64,000 bases of DNA from Candidatus Sulfobium mesophilum (lineage in GTDB: Bacteria > Nitrospirota > Thermodesulfovibrionia > Thermodesulfovibrionales > UBA6898): NCBI GenBank assembly GCA_900302705.1, contig OUUY01000064.1:1-64000 (forward strand), given 5' to 3'. The notes under the pieces were generated by a model. It worked only from the letters and a program-made list of their open reading frames with translations. It was not told the DNA's origin and made no database searches. Of this stretch, positions 50,704-60,156 are shown one piece after another (within the stretch, counting starts at the first letter, position 1; the number at the start of each line of letters is the position of its first letter). The translations under genes and the position numbers were made by a program.

Positions 50704-53700
50704 GGGCTGGCTCCTTTTTACGTTCATACTTGGCTATCTGAGCCTTCTGTTTCTTATTGCATATTATGCCGACAGGAGGGAGAAGACCGGCAGAAGCATA
50801 GTCTCCAATCCTTACGTGTATGCGCTTTCGATGGCGGTATATTGCACCTCCTGGACCTTTTATGGAAGTGTGGGCAAGGCTGCGACATCAGGATTGTCCT
50901 TTCTCACTATATATCTTGGACCTACCCTCATGGCCTCTCTATGGCTGGTAATTCTGAGAAAGATCATCATAATAGCAAAAGAAAACAGGATTACCACGAT
51001 AGCCGACTTTATCGGATCCCGCTACGGCAATTCGATTCTTCTTTCTGCTCTTGTGGCCATTGTTGCAGTTGTAGGCATTACCCCGTACCTGGGGTTGCAG
51101 ATTAAGGCCATTATTAAAACATTCACTATACTCGCCGGAGAAACGAAAGGGAGCGCCGAGGCGGGATGGTTCATAACTCTGATACTGGGAATCTTCGCGA
51201 TCATCTTCGGCGCCCGAAGACTGGATTCCTCGGAAAGACACGAGGGTCTGATTTTTGCCATTGCCTTTGAATCCATAGTCAAGCTTCTGGCCTTCCTGGT
51301 TGTCGGCGTATTTGTGACATACGGCATGTTTGGCGGTTTTTCCGATATCTTTGCAAGGATACAGGATTCGGAATACAGCGAACTTCTTTATCTCGGCAGC
51401 GCAGTGAGCTATAAGGAATGGGGTTCACTTCTCTTTCTTTCCATGATGGCGATTATGTTTCTTCCTAGGCAGTTTCATGTTGCTGTCGTGGAGAACTCTG
51501 ATGTGTCGCACGTTTCCAAGGCCATGTGGTTATTCCCTCTGTATCTCTTCCTCATTAATATTTTCGTGATACCTGTAGCATTCGGCGGTCTTCTTCTGGG
51601 CGGTGGTCAGGCGGACGCCGATAATTTCGTCCTGACTATTCCATTGGGACAAAACGCTTATCCTGTCGCCCTGATAGCTTTTATAGGCGGCTTTTCCGCC
51701 GCTACCGGCATGGTGATAGTTGAATCACTTGCTCTTAGCACGATGGTGATGAACAATCTGGTGATGCCCGCTATTTACCGGTTCAATGAGATGAGGGGAT
51801 TTCCGGCCATAATCCTTAACCTAAAAAGGGTCATAATCCTTGTATGCGTCTTTCTTGGTTATTTTTTCGCTGTTTCGATCGGTGAGTTTTATTCCCTTGT
51901 GGATATAGGGCTTAAGTCGTTTGAGGCTGTGACAATTTTTGCGCCGGCCATAATCCTTGGGCTATTCTGGAAGAGAGGAAACAAAAACGGAGCCACTATA
52001 GGTATCATCGCAGGCTTTGCAGTCTGGTTCTATACGCTTTTGATGCCGGCCCTCTTAAAATCTGGCATGCTTACTGAAAAGGGCTTCTTCGGTTATCTTC
52101 TGCATTCGGAGATCCTGAACCCTCATGCCTTGTTTGGGGTGGAGGGGTTTGACAAATGGAGTCATTCTCTCTTTTGGGGGCTTTTCTTTAACCTGGCTTT
52201 TTACATCGGCTTTTCGATTTTCACGCGGCAGACTGAAGAAGAACAGAAACAGTCGCTGCTTTTCGTTGAGTCCTATTCTCCAAAGATGCTGCCCTCAAAG
52301 GGCAATTACAGTATACAGCAGATCACGGACGTCCTGGGACAGTATGTTGGCAGAAGGGAGTCGCGGGAGATCGTGGAGCAGTTCATCGCCAGAAACAGCA
52401 TCAGGCGCGAATCCATATCCAGACAGGAACTTATCAGGCTGAAGGACGAAGCCGAGAGAGTTCTTTCAGGCGCCCTCGGTTCCGCTATAGCAACGATTAT
52501 CTTCGAAGATAAGTTGACACTGACTGAGAGCGAAAGAGGGGAGCTTTCGACTTCGATAAAACAGATAACCGAAACGCTGCGATTGTCGAGACAGGAGCTT
52601 GCCGAGGCCAACAGGAACCTGGCTTATCTGAAGGAGTTCAGCGAAAACATTATCGAGAGCGCTCCGCTGGGAATTGTTACCATTGATTCTGCTCTGCTGG
52701 TGAGGTACTGGAACAAGGAAATAGTGAATATGACCGGCATAAAAAAGGGGGAAGCCTTCAACCGCCCTATTAATAAACTTATGCCTTGGGTGCCGGGGGA
52801 AGTATTTCTTCACAGCGAACAGGGTGAGATGACCGTTCAAAACCCGGCTATGCAGACTCTCAAGATAAACATAAGCCCCCTTAAAGATCCTTCGGGGGGG
52901 TTTGTTGTTATCCTCGAAGATATCACTGAAAAGAAGAAGATGGAAGAGCAGCTTTTTCAGGCGTCTAAGCTTGCCAGCATCGGGAAATTGACTGCGGGAA
53001 TATCGCATGAAATCGGCAATCCCCTTGCTTCGATATCCTCACTTGTGCAGGAGATCAGATCACTGAGAGGGGAGACTTTCAGCCAGGTGCCTTATAGGGA
53101 CGGCGAGACGCCGGTATCAGAAAACAACCACGGAAATGGGGATGGTGAGGACAGTCTTTTTCTCGAGGAATCCCTTAGGACGATCAATAACCATATCGAA
53201 CGGATTGCCAAGATAGTCCGCAGTCTCGGCGATTTTGCCAGGACATCTTCAAGGGAAAAGATTAAATCTAATGTTTCTGAGATCCTTGACAGGACTGTCA
53301 ATCTGGTTAGGTACGATAAGAGATTCAAAAATGTGCGGCTTGTTTCAAACATCGAACCCATTCCTGAGCTTATGATAAATGCAGACCGCATGCAGCAGGT
53401 ATTTCTTAACCTTATGCTTAATGCGATAGATGCCATGCCGTCAGGTGGAACTCTTACCGTATCTATGAAGCGCAGGGGAGATTCAGTCGAAATTGTCTTC
53501 AGCGATACCGGTGTAGGCATTGACGAGGTGATAATAGACAGGATATTCGATCCCTTCTTCACTACTAAGCCGTTTGGAAAGGGTACTGGCCTTGGGTTGA
53601 GCATGTGCTACGGCATAATCAGGGAACATAACGGCACTATTTCAGTGAAGAGCAAAAAGGGTGAAGGAACGACTTTTACGATCAATCTGCCGGTGGAAGA

Positions 53701-53704
53701 ATGA
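50696..53704 (+). CDS. SLC5 (sodium:solute symporter)-type sensor histidine kinase
   Basis: A 1002-aa CbrA/CrbS-like hybrid. Residues ~1-510 are a sodium:solute symporter domain with about 13 membrane helices (NPYVYALSMAVYCTSWTFYG; ITTIADFIGSRYG; GFSAATGMVIVESLALSTM). A linker coiled coil (~560-650) is followed by PAS (~650-745: IIESAPLGIVTIDSALLVR), HisKA with H771 (GISHEIGNPLASISSL), and HATPase (LNLMLNAIDAMPSGG; FSDTGVGID; GLGLSMCYGII). In gammaproteobacteria such kinases control acetate (CrbS/MxtR) or carbon-nitrogen (CbrA) use. The adjacent sigma54-dependent regulator is the likely partner, and the downstream acs/actP genes suggest acetate. Confidence 0.93.
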   Translation: MFKGWLLFTFILGYLSLLFLIAYYADRREKTGRSIVSNPYVYALSMAVYCTSWTFYGSVGKAATSGLSFLTIYLGPTLMASLWLVILRKIIIIAKENRITTIADFIGSRYGNSILLSALVAIVAVVGITPYLGLQIKAIIKTFTILAGETKGSAEAGWFITLILGIFAIIFGARRLDSSERHEGLIFAIAFESIVKLLAFLVVGVFVTYGMFGGFSDIFARIQDSEYSELLYLGSAVSYKEWGSLLFLSMMAIMFLPRQFHVAVVENSDVSHVSKAMWLFPLYLFLINIFVIPVAFGGLLLGGGQADADNFVLTIPLGQNAYPVALIAFIGGFSAATGMVIVESLALSTMVMNNLVMPAIYRFNEMRGFPAIILNLKRVIILVCVFLGYFFAVSIGEFYSLVDIGLKSFEAVTIFAPAIILGLFWKRGNKNGATIGIIAGFAVWFYTLLMPALLKSGMLTEKGFFGYLLHSEILNPHALFGVEGFDKWSHSLFWGLFFNLAFYIGFSIFTRQTEEEQKQSLLFVESYSPKMLPSKGNYSIQQITDVLGQYVGRRESREIVEQFIARNSIRRESISRQELIRLKDEAERVLSGALGSAIATIIFEDKLTLTESERGELSTSIKQITETLRLSRQELAEANRNLAYLKEFSENIIESAPLGIVTIDSALLVRYWNKEIVNMTGIKKGEAFNRPINKLMPWVPGEVFLHSEQGEMTVQNPAMQTLKINISPLKDPSGGFVVILEDITEKKKMEEQLFQASKLASIGKLTAGISHEIGNPLASISSLVQEIRSLRGETFSQVPYRDGETPVSENNHGNGDGEDSLFLEESLRTINNHIERIAKIVRSLGDFARTSSREKIKSNVSEILDRTVNLVRYDKRFKNVRLVSNIEPIPELMINADRMQQVFLNLMLNAIDAMPSGGTLTVSMKRRGDSVEIVFSDTGVGIDEVIIDRIFDPFFTTKPFGKGTGLGLSMCYGIIREHNGTISVKSKKGEGTTFTINLPVEE

Positions 53705-53768
53705 TGTCATCTTCAGGTACGACGCTGTTATAATAGAGCGCCCAAATGCCTGTTGAAAGAGGACGAAG

Positions 53769-55115
53769 ATGACTGAAAAGTTATTGATTATCGAAGACGA
53801 AGAAACCCTGCGCGAGTCTCTGAAGCGAGTATTCCTTCGTGAACAGTACGAAACAGATGTGGCTGAGAGTGCTGAGACAGCCCTAAACATGATAGACGGC
53901 AGGATCTACGATCTGATCATCACCGACATAATTCTTCCGGGTATCAGCGGCATCGAGTTTCTTAAGAAATGCAGGGAGCAGAACCCCGAACAGGTAGTAA
54001 TCATTATTACAGCGTACGCCTCGCTTGAAACTGCTGTGGAGGCGTTGCGTGCCGGCGCCTACGATTACATTGTCAAGCCGATTATCCACGAAGAAATCAA
54101 AAGGATAGTAAGGAACGCCCTACGGGAAAGGGCCTTAAGGGCCGAAAACACTATCCTCAAGAAGCAGATAGAAGAGCGGTACGACTTTGACAAAATTATT
54201 GGGGAAAGCAGGGTAGTTACCGATCTAATCGGGGAGGTAAAAAGGGTTGCTGACGCCAAAAGCAATGTTCTCATACTCGGCGAGACGGGGACCGGGAAGG
54301 AATTGTTTGCCAGGGCTATCCATTTCAACGGCTCAAGGAGAAATAATCCTTTTGTCCCTATTAATTGCAGTGCCATCCCTGAAAATCTTCTGGAATCTGA
54401 GCTTTTTGGCTATGTTAAAGGCGCTTTTACCGGAGCAGTTAATTCAAAACGAGGACTTTTTGAAGAGGCCGACGGAGGTACTGTTTTTCTCGACGAGATC
54501 GGGGATCTTAGTCTTTCTCTTCAGGCAAAACTGCTAAGGGTGATTGACGACCATGAGATCAGGCCACTGGGCGGTGTGCAGACGAGAAAGGTCGATATTA
54601 GGTTCATTACAGCAACAAACAAGGAGATAAACAAGGCGGTTAGGGACGGCTCTTTCAGAGAGGATCTCTTCTTCAGGATAAATGTTATGACGCTGGTGCT
54701 GCCTCCACTGAGAGAGCGCAAGGAGGATATAATAATTCTTGCGAAGCATTTCCTGGAGAGATATGCCGCTGAAATAGGCAAGAATGTTAAATTTATTGAC
54801 GATACCACCTATAAAGTGCTGACGGCTTACTACTGGCCCGGTAATGTGAGGGAGTTGCAAAACATTATAGAAAGGGCCGTACTGATTACCGATAACAACA
54901 CTGTCTTTCCTGAACATCTGCCCGAGGGCATGAAAGGCGTTTCCACTTTTTCGTCAGAGTCGATCGAAAAAATCCTTTCGATCGAGGATTATACAAAGGA
55001 ATTTATATTGCGTTACCAGCATAGCTATGGCGAACAAAAACTCTCAGGTTTGCTTGGAATAACAAGAAAATCCTTATGGGAAAAGAGGAAAAAGTGGGGA
55101 ATATCAAGAAGATAG
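53769..55115 (+). CDS. Sigma54-dependent response regulator (NtrC family)
   Basis: A 448-aa activator: receiver domain (1-120; phosphoacceptor D53 in DLIITDIILPG), AAA+ domain with Walker A GETGTGKELFAR, the sigma54 contact loop GAFTGA (~218-223), Walker B GGTVFLDEIGD, and a C-terminal Fis-type helix-turn-helix (YGEQKLSGLLGITRKSLWEK). It lies 64 bases after the SLC5-type kinase and is its probable partner. A rho-independent terminator follows at 55177-55201. A clear -24/-12 target was not found nearby. Confidence 0.95.
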   Translation: MTEKLLIIEDEETLRESLKRVFLREQYETDVAESAETALNMIDGRIYDLIITDIILPGISGIEFLKKCREQNPEQVVIIITAYASLETAVEALRAGAYDYIVKPIIHEEIKRIVRNALRERALRAENTILKKQIEERYDFDKIIGESRVVTDLIGEVKRVADAKSNVLILGETGTGKELFARAIHFNGSRRNNPFVPINCSAIPENLLESELFGYVKGAFTGAVNSKRGLFEEADGGTVFLDEIGDLSLSLQAKLLRVIDDHEIRPLGGVQTRKVDIRFITATNKEINKAVRDGSFREDLFFRINVMTLVLPPLRERKEDIIILAKHFLERYAAEIGKNVKFIDDTTYKVLTAYYWPGNVRELQNIIERAVLITDNNTVFPEHLPEGMKGVSTFSSESIEKILSIEDYTKEFILRYQHSYGEQKLSGLLGITRKSLWEKRKKWGISRR

Positions 55116-55132
55116 GCTAGTGTTACTATATT

Positions 55133-55154
55133 TCACATTGGTTTGTGATATAAT
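55133..55154. promoter_or_regulatory. Inverted repeat TCACA-N6-TGTGA joined to TATAAT
   Basis: TCACA (55133-55137) and TGTGA (55144-55148) flank six bases, immediately followed by TATAAT (55149-55154). It could be an operator or part of a small hairpin. No good -35 is present, so a promoter here would need an activator. Confidence 0.3.
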
Positions 55155-55176
55155 GTAACCTTTGGTAACGTCGCAT

Positions 55177-55201
55177 TGCCTTGAAAAATAAGGCATTTTT
55201 T
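55177..55201 (+). terminator. Rho-independent terminator after sigma54 regulator gene
   Basis: Stem tgcctt / aaggca with a gaaaaat loop, followed by six T. It lies 60 bases past the regulator stop. Confidence 0.7.
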
Positions 55202-55382
55202 CAACTTTGAAACTGGTCGTCACAATTGGTAACATAGCTATTTTAATCTAAATCACCGGCTTTAGTTTGACGTTAGAGTATAGCTTTAATTGTCCTGTCT
55301 AAGTTATCTACATTAAACACAAGTCTTGCTGTTCTCCCTTCTTCGTGATAACGGGCATATACATTGCTTATCTTCCATATCG

Positions 55383-57287
55383 ATGGTCATTACCGAAGAT
55401 CTGATAGACTTCCTGAAGAGCGTCCCCCCATTTCAATTTTTAGACGAACAATTATTGAATGATATCGCTCGCAGCGTCTCCATGGAGTTTTATCCAAAGG
55501 GGACTACGGTTCTTCACCAGGACGGCCCTCCCAGTGATGCACTTAGGATCATCAAGAAAGGGGCGGTAAAGGTCTTCTTCGCCCCTGAGAAGGGGGAGGA
55601 GGTTCTTATCGATTACAGGAGTGAGGGAGAGTCCTTTGGGCTTCTTTCTTTGGTGGGAGGAGACAAGTCACGTGCCACAGTGGTTGCTGTTGAGGACACC
55701 ATATGTTATCTGATCGGAAGAGGCGGCGTCCTGAAACTCGTGGATGCTCACCCATCCTTCACGGAATTCTTCTTTAAATCGTTCCTGAATAAATATATTG
55801 ATAAAACATATCAGGAAATGCATAACAAAAGCCTCCTCTTCGGTGGGGGCGATAAACCTCTCTTTACAACACCGGTTGGCGAAATTGGGACAAAAGGGGT
55901 CCTGAGTGCGTCACAGGAGATATCGATCAGAGAGGGCGCAGAAGTGATGTCTCAGAACAGGATGAGTTCGCTGGTGCTCGTGGACAAAGAGGGGGTCCCT
56001 ACAGGCATCGTTACTGACAGGGATCTTAGGGATAAGGTGGTATCCAAGGGCAGACCGGTAACTGACGCGATAAGCAGTATCATGAGTGTTTCCCTGATAA
56101 AGACCGAAGCCCGCGACTATTGTTTTGAGGCCCTTTTGAAGATGATACGGTATAACATTCACCATCTGCTTGTCGTTGACGAGGGCAAACTCAAGGGGAT
56201 CGTGACGAACCACGACCTTATGATGATGCAGGGGACATCACCCATCTCCCTCGTAAGGGACATAGAGAGTCAGCATACCGTGGAGGGGCTTGCCCCGGCT
56301 GCGAAAAAGACGAATGAAATCATAGGCCTTCTCCTTAAAGAAGGGGCCAGGGCCAGTAACATCACGAGGATAATTACAGAGATTAACGACAGGCTCCTGA
56401 AAAAGATATTGGAGCTTGCAGAAAAGGAGTTTGGAAAGCCCCCCGTCAGGTACTGCTGGATAATTTTTGGCAGCGAAGGCCGGAAGGAGCAGACGTTCAG
56501 GACAGACCAGGATAACGCAATAATCTATGAAGACCCCTTGACCGACAGTGACGATGCGCGGAGCAGGACCTACTTTACTGTTTTTTCTGCCTTTGTCAGG
56601 GATAGCCTTCTTAAGTTGGGGGTTCCGCGCTGTCCTGCAAATTATATGGCAAGCAACCCTGAGTGGTGCCAGCCGGTGAAACAGTGGAAAAAATATTTTT
56701 CGACATGGGTGTATACCCCCACGCCCGACGCGGTCATGAAGTCTCTGATATTTTTTGATTTCAGACCGCTATACGGCGACCTTAGCCTTGCCGAATCACT
56801 CCGGGACTCCCTGCATGCGCTCCTTGAGGGGCAGATGATATTTCTGGGATATATGGCCAACATGATTATAAAGAACACGCCGCCGGTTGGATTCTTCAAG
56901 TCTTTCATAGTTGAAAAAAGTGGGGAACATAAGAATGAGCTGAACATGAAAGTCAAGGGCATTGCTCCTATTGTCGACATGGCCAGACTCTTTGCTCTTG
57001 AAAAAGGTGTCCGTGAGACATCGACTATCGAACGGCTTTCCACGCTAAAAGAAAAACATACCATAGTGAAGGAATTTGCTGACGAATTGGAACATGCATT
57101 TGAATTTATGATGCTCCTGAGAATTCAGCATCAGTTCGAGCAGATGGAGTCAGGTAAGGAGCCGAATAACTTTATCAACCCTAACAGCCTTAGCAATCTA
57201 GAAAAGAAGATGATGAAGCAGTCTTTTAATCTGATAACAAGGCTGCAAGACATCATTATAGAGCGGTATAAGCCGCTTATCTGGTGA
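55383..57287 (+). CDS. cNMP-binding / CBS / DUF294 nucleotidyltransferase-like protein
   Basis: A 634-aa cytosolic protein with four parts. A cyclic-nucleotide-binding (CRP-like) domain covers ~10-130 (FYPKGTTVLHQDGPPSDAL). A CBS pair covers ~190-300 (MSSLVLVDKEGVPTGIVTDR; HHLLVVDEGKLKGIVTNHDL). A GlnD-like nucleotidyltransferase domain (DUF294) has GSEGRKEQTFRTDQDNA, and a C-terminal DUF294_C helical domain follows. Such proteins typically lie next to actP/acs and a DnaQ-like exonuclease, as here, and are thought to regulate acetate or carbon metabolism by nucleotide sensing. I start at ATG 55383; an upstream TTG (55326) has no ribosome-binding site. It probably nucleotidylates an unknown partner. 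Confidence 0.88.
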   Translation: MVITEDLIDFLKSVPPFQFLDEQLLNDIARSVSMEFYPKGTTVLHQDGPPSDALRIIKKGAVKVFFAPEKGEEVLIDYRSEGESFGLLSLVGGDKSRATVVAVEDTICYLIGRGGVLKLVDAHPSFTEFFFKSFLNKYIDKTYQEMHNKSLLFGGGDKPLFTTPVGEIGTKGVLSASQEISIREGAEVMSQNRMSSLVLVDKEGVPTGIVTDRDLRDKVVSKGRPVTDAISSIMSVSLIKTEARDYCFEALLKMIRYNIHHLLVVDEGKLKGIVTNHDLMMMQGTSPISLVRDIESQHTVEGLAPAAKKTNEIIGLLLKEGARASNITRIITEINDRLLKKILELAEKEFGKPPVRYCWIIFGSEGRKEQTFRTDQDNAIIYEDPLTDSDDARSRTYFTVFSAFVRDSLLKLGVPRCPANYMASNPEWCQPVKQWKKYFSTWVYTPTPDAVMKSLIFFDFRPLYGDLSLAESLRDSLHALLEGQMIFLGYMANMIIKNTPPVGFFKSFIVEKSGEHKNELNMKVKGIAPIVDMARLFALEKGVRETSTIERLSTLKEKHTIVKEFADELEHAFEFMMLLRIQHQFEQMESGKEPNNFINPNSLSNLEKKMMKQSFNLITRLQDIIIERYKPLIW

Positions 57288-57294
57288 AAGAAGA

Positions 57295-57993
57295 ATGCTT
57301 AGTTTCATAACGGGCAGGAGCAAGAGTGATGAAAAGGAAAGCAGACTCCAAGAAACGCAATATGTGGTCATAGACACTGAGCTTACAGGTCTCAATGGTC
57401 GAAGAGACTCGATTGTGTCGATAGGGGCCGTGAGGATGAAAGGCGGAAGAATAGACATTGGAGAATCTTTTTATAAGATGATGAATCCTGAAACCTCTCT
57501 CACAGCGGAAAGCGTGGTCATTCACGAAATCATGCCTTCTGATGTGGTCATGAAGCCCAATATTGACGCTGTGCTCGGTGATTTTCTTGATTATTGCGGG
57601 ACTGATGTCTTAGTCGGCTTTTGTGTGAGTGTTGACATGGAATTTCTTAACAGGGAGACCAAAAGGCTTTTTGGCGCTCCTCTGGGAAACCAGGTCATAG
57701 ACATTTATCCGCTGTTCGAATGGTTATTGAAAAAAGGAATCTTTAGCGGCGAAAAGGCAGCCCTTTTGTCCAGTCGCTATCAACTTTATGACATCGCAAG
57801 ATGTTTTGACATCGAGGTTAACGGAGCTCACAACGCTATAATTGACGCATTTATTACAGCACAAATATTTCAGAGGTTTATTCCGTTGCTGTCGAAGGCC
57901 GGGATGAAGAGCGCGGCGGATCTCGTGAAACTGACAAAGAATTTCAAAGGAGGTGATCATAACCGGATATCAAGCAACATAAGTAACTTTTAG
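57295..57993 (+). CDS. DnaQ-like 3'-5' exonuclease
   Basis: A 232-aa DEDD-family exonuclease. The catalytic D27 and E29 lie in VVIDTELTGL, a middle motif in LVGFCVSVDMEFLNRE and the final HNAIIDAFITAQIF (H...D). The size and motifs resemble the DNA polymerase III epsilon-type nuclease family, but it is not the housekeeping dnaQ by context. It follows the DUF294 protein by seven bases and precedes DUF485-actP, an association seen in many Proteobacteria around acetate genes. Its substrate is unknown; cleavage of nucleotides or signal molecules has been suggested by context only. Confidence 0.85.
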   Translation: MLSFITGRSKSDEKESRLQETQYVVIDTELTGLNGRRDSIVSIGAVRMKGGRIDIGESFYKMMNPETSLTAESVVIHEIMPSDVVMKPNIDAVLGDFLDYCGTDVLVGFCVSVDMEFLNRETKRLFGAPLGNQVIDIYPLFEWLLKKGIFSGEKAALLSSRYQLYDIARCFDIEVNGAHNAIIDAFITAQIFQRFIPLLSKAGMKSAADLVKLTKNFKGGDHNRISSNISNF

Positions 57994-58042
57994 TGAAAAG
58001 GCTGCAATTATGCAGTTAACCTAGTAAGAGGAGGTAGTGGGA

Positions 58043-58357
58043 ATGAGCAAGAAGACAGTACACGAAATTCTTGAGGACGAGGATTTCAAAGCGTTGTCCA
58101 GTCAGAAGAATGTAATATCCATTATCCTGACAATCCTTGAGCTGGTTCTTTATTTTGGGTTTATAGCCCTGATCGCGTTTAACAAGCCGTTTCTGTCGCA
58201 GAAACTGTCCGGTGAAGGTGCAACGACTATTGGAATACCCATAGCTGTCGGAACCATACTTGGGTCCTGGGTGTTTACGGGGATCTATATCTTCTGGGCA
58301 AACAGCAAGTACGACGCAGAAGTAAAGAAAGTCAAAGATAATATAATAGGAGGATAA
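58043..58357 (+). CDS. DUF485 family membrane protein
   Basis: A 104-aa protein with two membrane segments (~25-48 and ~65-90) and the N-terminal signature [16 protein letters not shown] typical of DUF485. These proteins are almost always encoded directly before ActP acetate symporters, as here, and are believed to support them. The ATG at 58043 follows GGAGG at 8 bases; a GTG at 58037 is too close to that site. The actP start follows after two bases. Confidence 0.9.
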   Translation: MSKKTVHEILEDEDFKALSSQKNVISIILTILELVLYFGFIALIAFNKPFLSQKLSGEGATTIGIPIAVGTILGSWVFTGIYIFWANSKYDAEVKKVKDNIIGG

Positions 58358-58359
58358 CG

Positions 58360-60114
58360 ATGCCACAAGCAGCTCAGACAGCACAGACTATGATTGGGCA
58401 GTCGAACCCGACTGCGATAATGTTTTTCGTTGCCTTCGTTGTAAGTACACTTCTTATAACCTGGTGGGCGGCAAAAAGGACAAGGACGACTAAGGATTTC
58501 TATGCCGCAGGAAGAAGCATAACCGGATTCCAAAACGGGCTCGCCCTTGCCGGCGACTATATGAGCGCGGCGTCGTTTTTGGGCATAGCCGGTCTTGTTT
58601 CGACAAAGGGATATGATGGTCTAATATATTCCGTCGGCTGGCTGGTCGGATGGCCGATTATCATGTTCCTCATCTCTGAACCACTTAGAAACCTCGGGAA
58701 ATACACATTTGCGGACGTTGTGGCATATCGCTTGAACCAGAGGCCTATAAGGGCAGCAGCAGCAGCCGGATCACTGGTTGTTGTTCTTACATACCTTATC
58801 GCCCAGATGGTCGGCGCAGGAACTCTTATTAAGCTGATGTTTGGTCTGCCCTTTGAACTTGCGATCGTCGTTACAGGGTCTCTCATGATAATGTATGTTC
58901 TTTTTGGCGGTATGATAGCCACCACCTGGGTCCAGATTATCAAAGCCGGTCTGCTTCTTAGCGGCGCTACGCTTCTTGTTCTTTTAACACTGAACAAATT
59001 CAACTTCAGCTACGCGAATCTTTTCAATCAGGCTGCTGCTGCAACACCGGCCGGACAGAAGTTTCTTGAGCCGGGCGGCCTGGTCACCAGTCCTATTGAT
59101 GCATTTTCACTCGGTCTGGCTCTTATGTTCGGCACAGCAGGTCTGCCGCACATTCTGATGAGGTTTTATACGGTGCCTGACGCTAAGGCGGCAAGAAAAT
59201 CGGTCTTCTATGCAACAGGGTTTATCGGCTATTTTTACATCCTCACGGTGACAATCGGATTCGGCGCAGCAGTACTCGTCGGCCAGAAGGTCATTATGGG
59301 CATTGACAAGGGCGGCAACATGGCTGGTCCTCTGCTTGCGGAAGCACTTGGCGGAAACCTCTTCCTTGGGTTCTTGTCGGCTGTCGCATTTGCGACAATA
59401 CTCGCGGTTGTCTCTGGTCTTACGCTTGCGGGTGCATCGGCATTTTCTCATGACTTGTTCGTCGGCGTTATCAGGCACGGCAAGGCATCAGAGAAAGACG
59501 AGGTCAAGGTGGCCAAGATTGCTACGGTTGGTCTTGGAATCACGGCAATACTGCTGGGCATCCTGTTTAAAGGCCAGAACGTTGCCTTCCTCGTCGGTCT
59601 GACATTTGCTATCGCGGCAAGCGCCAACTTCCCTGCCCTTCTGATGTCAATCATGTGGAAGAAGTTTACGACGGCAGGCGCGGTAACAAGCATTTACAGC
59701 GGTCTGATTGTGGCAACAGTACTTCTCATACTGAGCCCAACGGTTTGGGTCGATATTGTCCACAAGAGTGAAGTGGATGCAATAACAAAGCAGGTAAAGG
59801 GCATAGAAGACGCGGCGAAGGCCAAGATAGGAGAGATCGAGAAACAGAAGGCACCCGGTCTCGATGCAGCGAAGATGGCGGAGATAGATGCAACGATAGC
59901 AGCGGAGAAGAAGGCAGTCGAAGCGCAGACGAAGGAAGCAAAGGCAGCTATGCCTAAGGCGATTTTCCCGCTCAAAAATCCGGGTATATACTCCATGGCA
60001 GCTGCGTTTCTGATCGGCATACTTGTATCTCTGATGGCCTCTGATAAAGTGGCCGAATCTAAGTACGAGGCACAGAAACTAAGGGAATACATAGGCGTAG
60101 GAGCGGAAGATTAG
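58360..60114 (+). CDS. actP: Cation/acetate symporter ActP-like
   Basis: A 584-aa sodium:solute symporter with about 13 membrane segments. Motifs: [72 protein letters not shown] and [16 protein letters not shown], which match ActP acetate permeases. It is unusual in carrying a ~65-residue hydrophilic, Ala/Lys/Glu-rich insert (~466-533) between two of the last membrane segments, predicted to be coiled coil ([30 protein letters not shown]). AGGAGG precedes the ATG. It imports acetate for the downstream Acs. Confidence 0.92.
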   Translation: MPQAAQTAQTMIGQSNPTAIMFFVAFVVSTLLITWWAAKRTRTTKDFYAAGRSITGFQNGLALAGDYMSAASFLGIAGLVSTKGYDGLIYSVGWLVGWPIIMFLISEPLRNLGKYTFADVVAYRLNQRPIRAAAAAGSLVVVLTYLIAQMVGAGTLIKLMFGLPFELAIVVTGSLMIMYVLFGGMIATTWVQIIKAGLLLSGATLLVLLTLNKFNFSYANLFNQAAAATPAGQKFLEPGGLVTSPIDAFSLGLALMFGTAGLPHILMRFYTVPDAKAARKSVFYATGFIGYFYILTVTIGFGAAVLVGQKVIMGIDKGGNMAGPLLAEALGGNLFLGFLSAVAFATILAVVSGLTLAGASAFSHDLFVGVIRHGKASEKDEVKVAKIATVGLGITAILLGILFKGQNVAFLVGLTFAIAASANFPALLMSIMWKKFTTAGAVTSIYSGLIVATVLLILSPTVWVDIVHKSEVDAITKQVKGIEDAAKAKIGEIEKQKAPGLDAAKMAEIDATIAAEKKAVEAQTKEAKAAMPKAIFPLKNPGIYSMAAAFLIGILVSLMASDKVAESKYEAQKLREYIGVGAED

Positions 60115-60156
60115 GCTGATTTTCAGCTTAAAATAACTAATAAGGAGAATAAAGGA

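Noticed and set aside
55165-55182. TGGTAAC...TTGC as a sigma54 promoter
   Set aside because: Twelve bases separate GG and GC instead of ten, so it does not fit the -24/-12 geometry.
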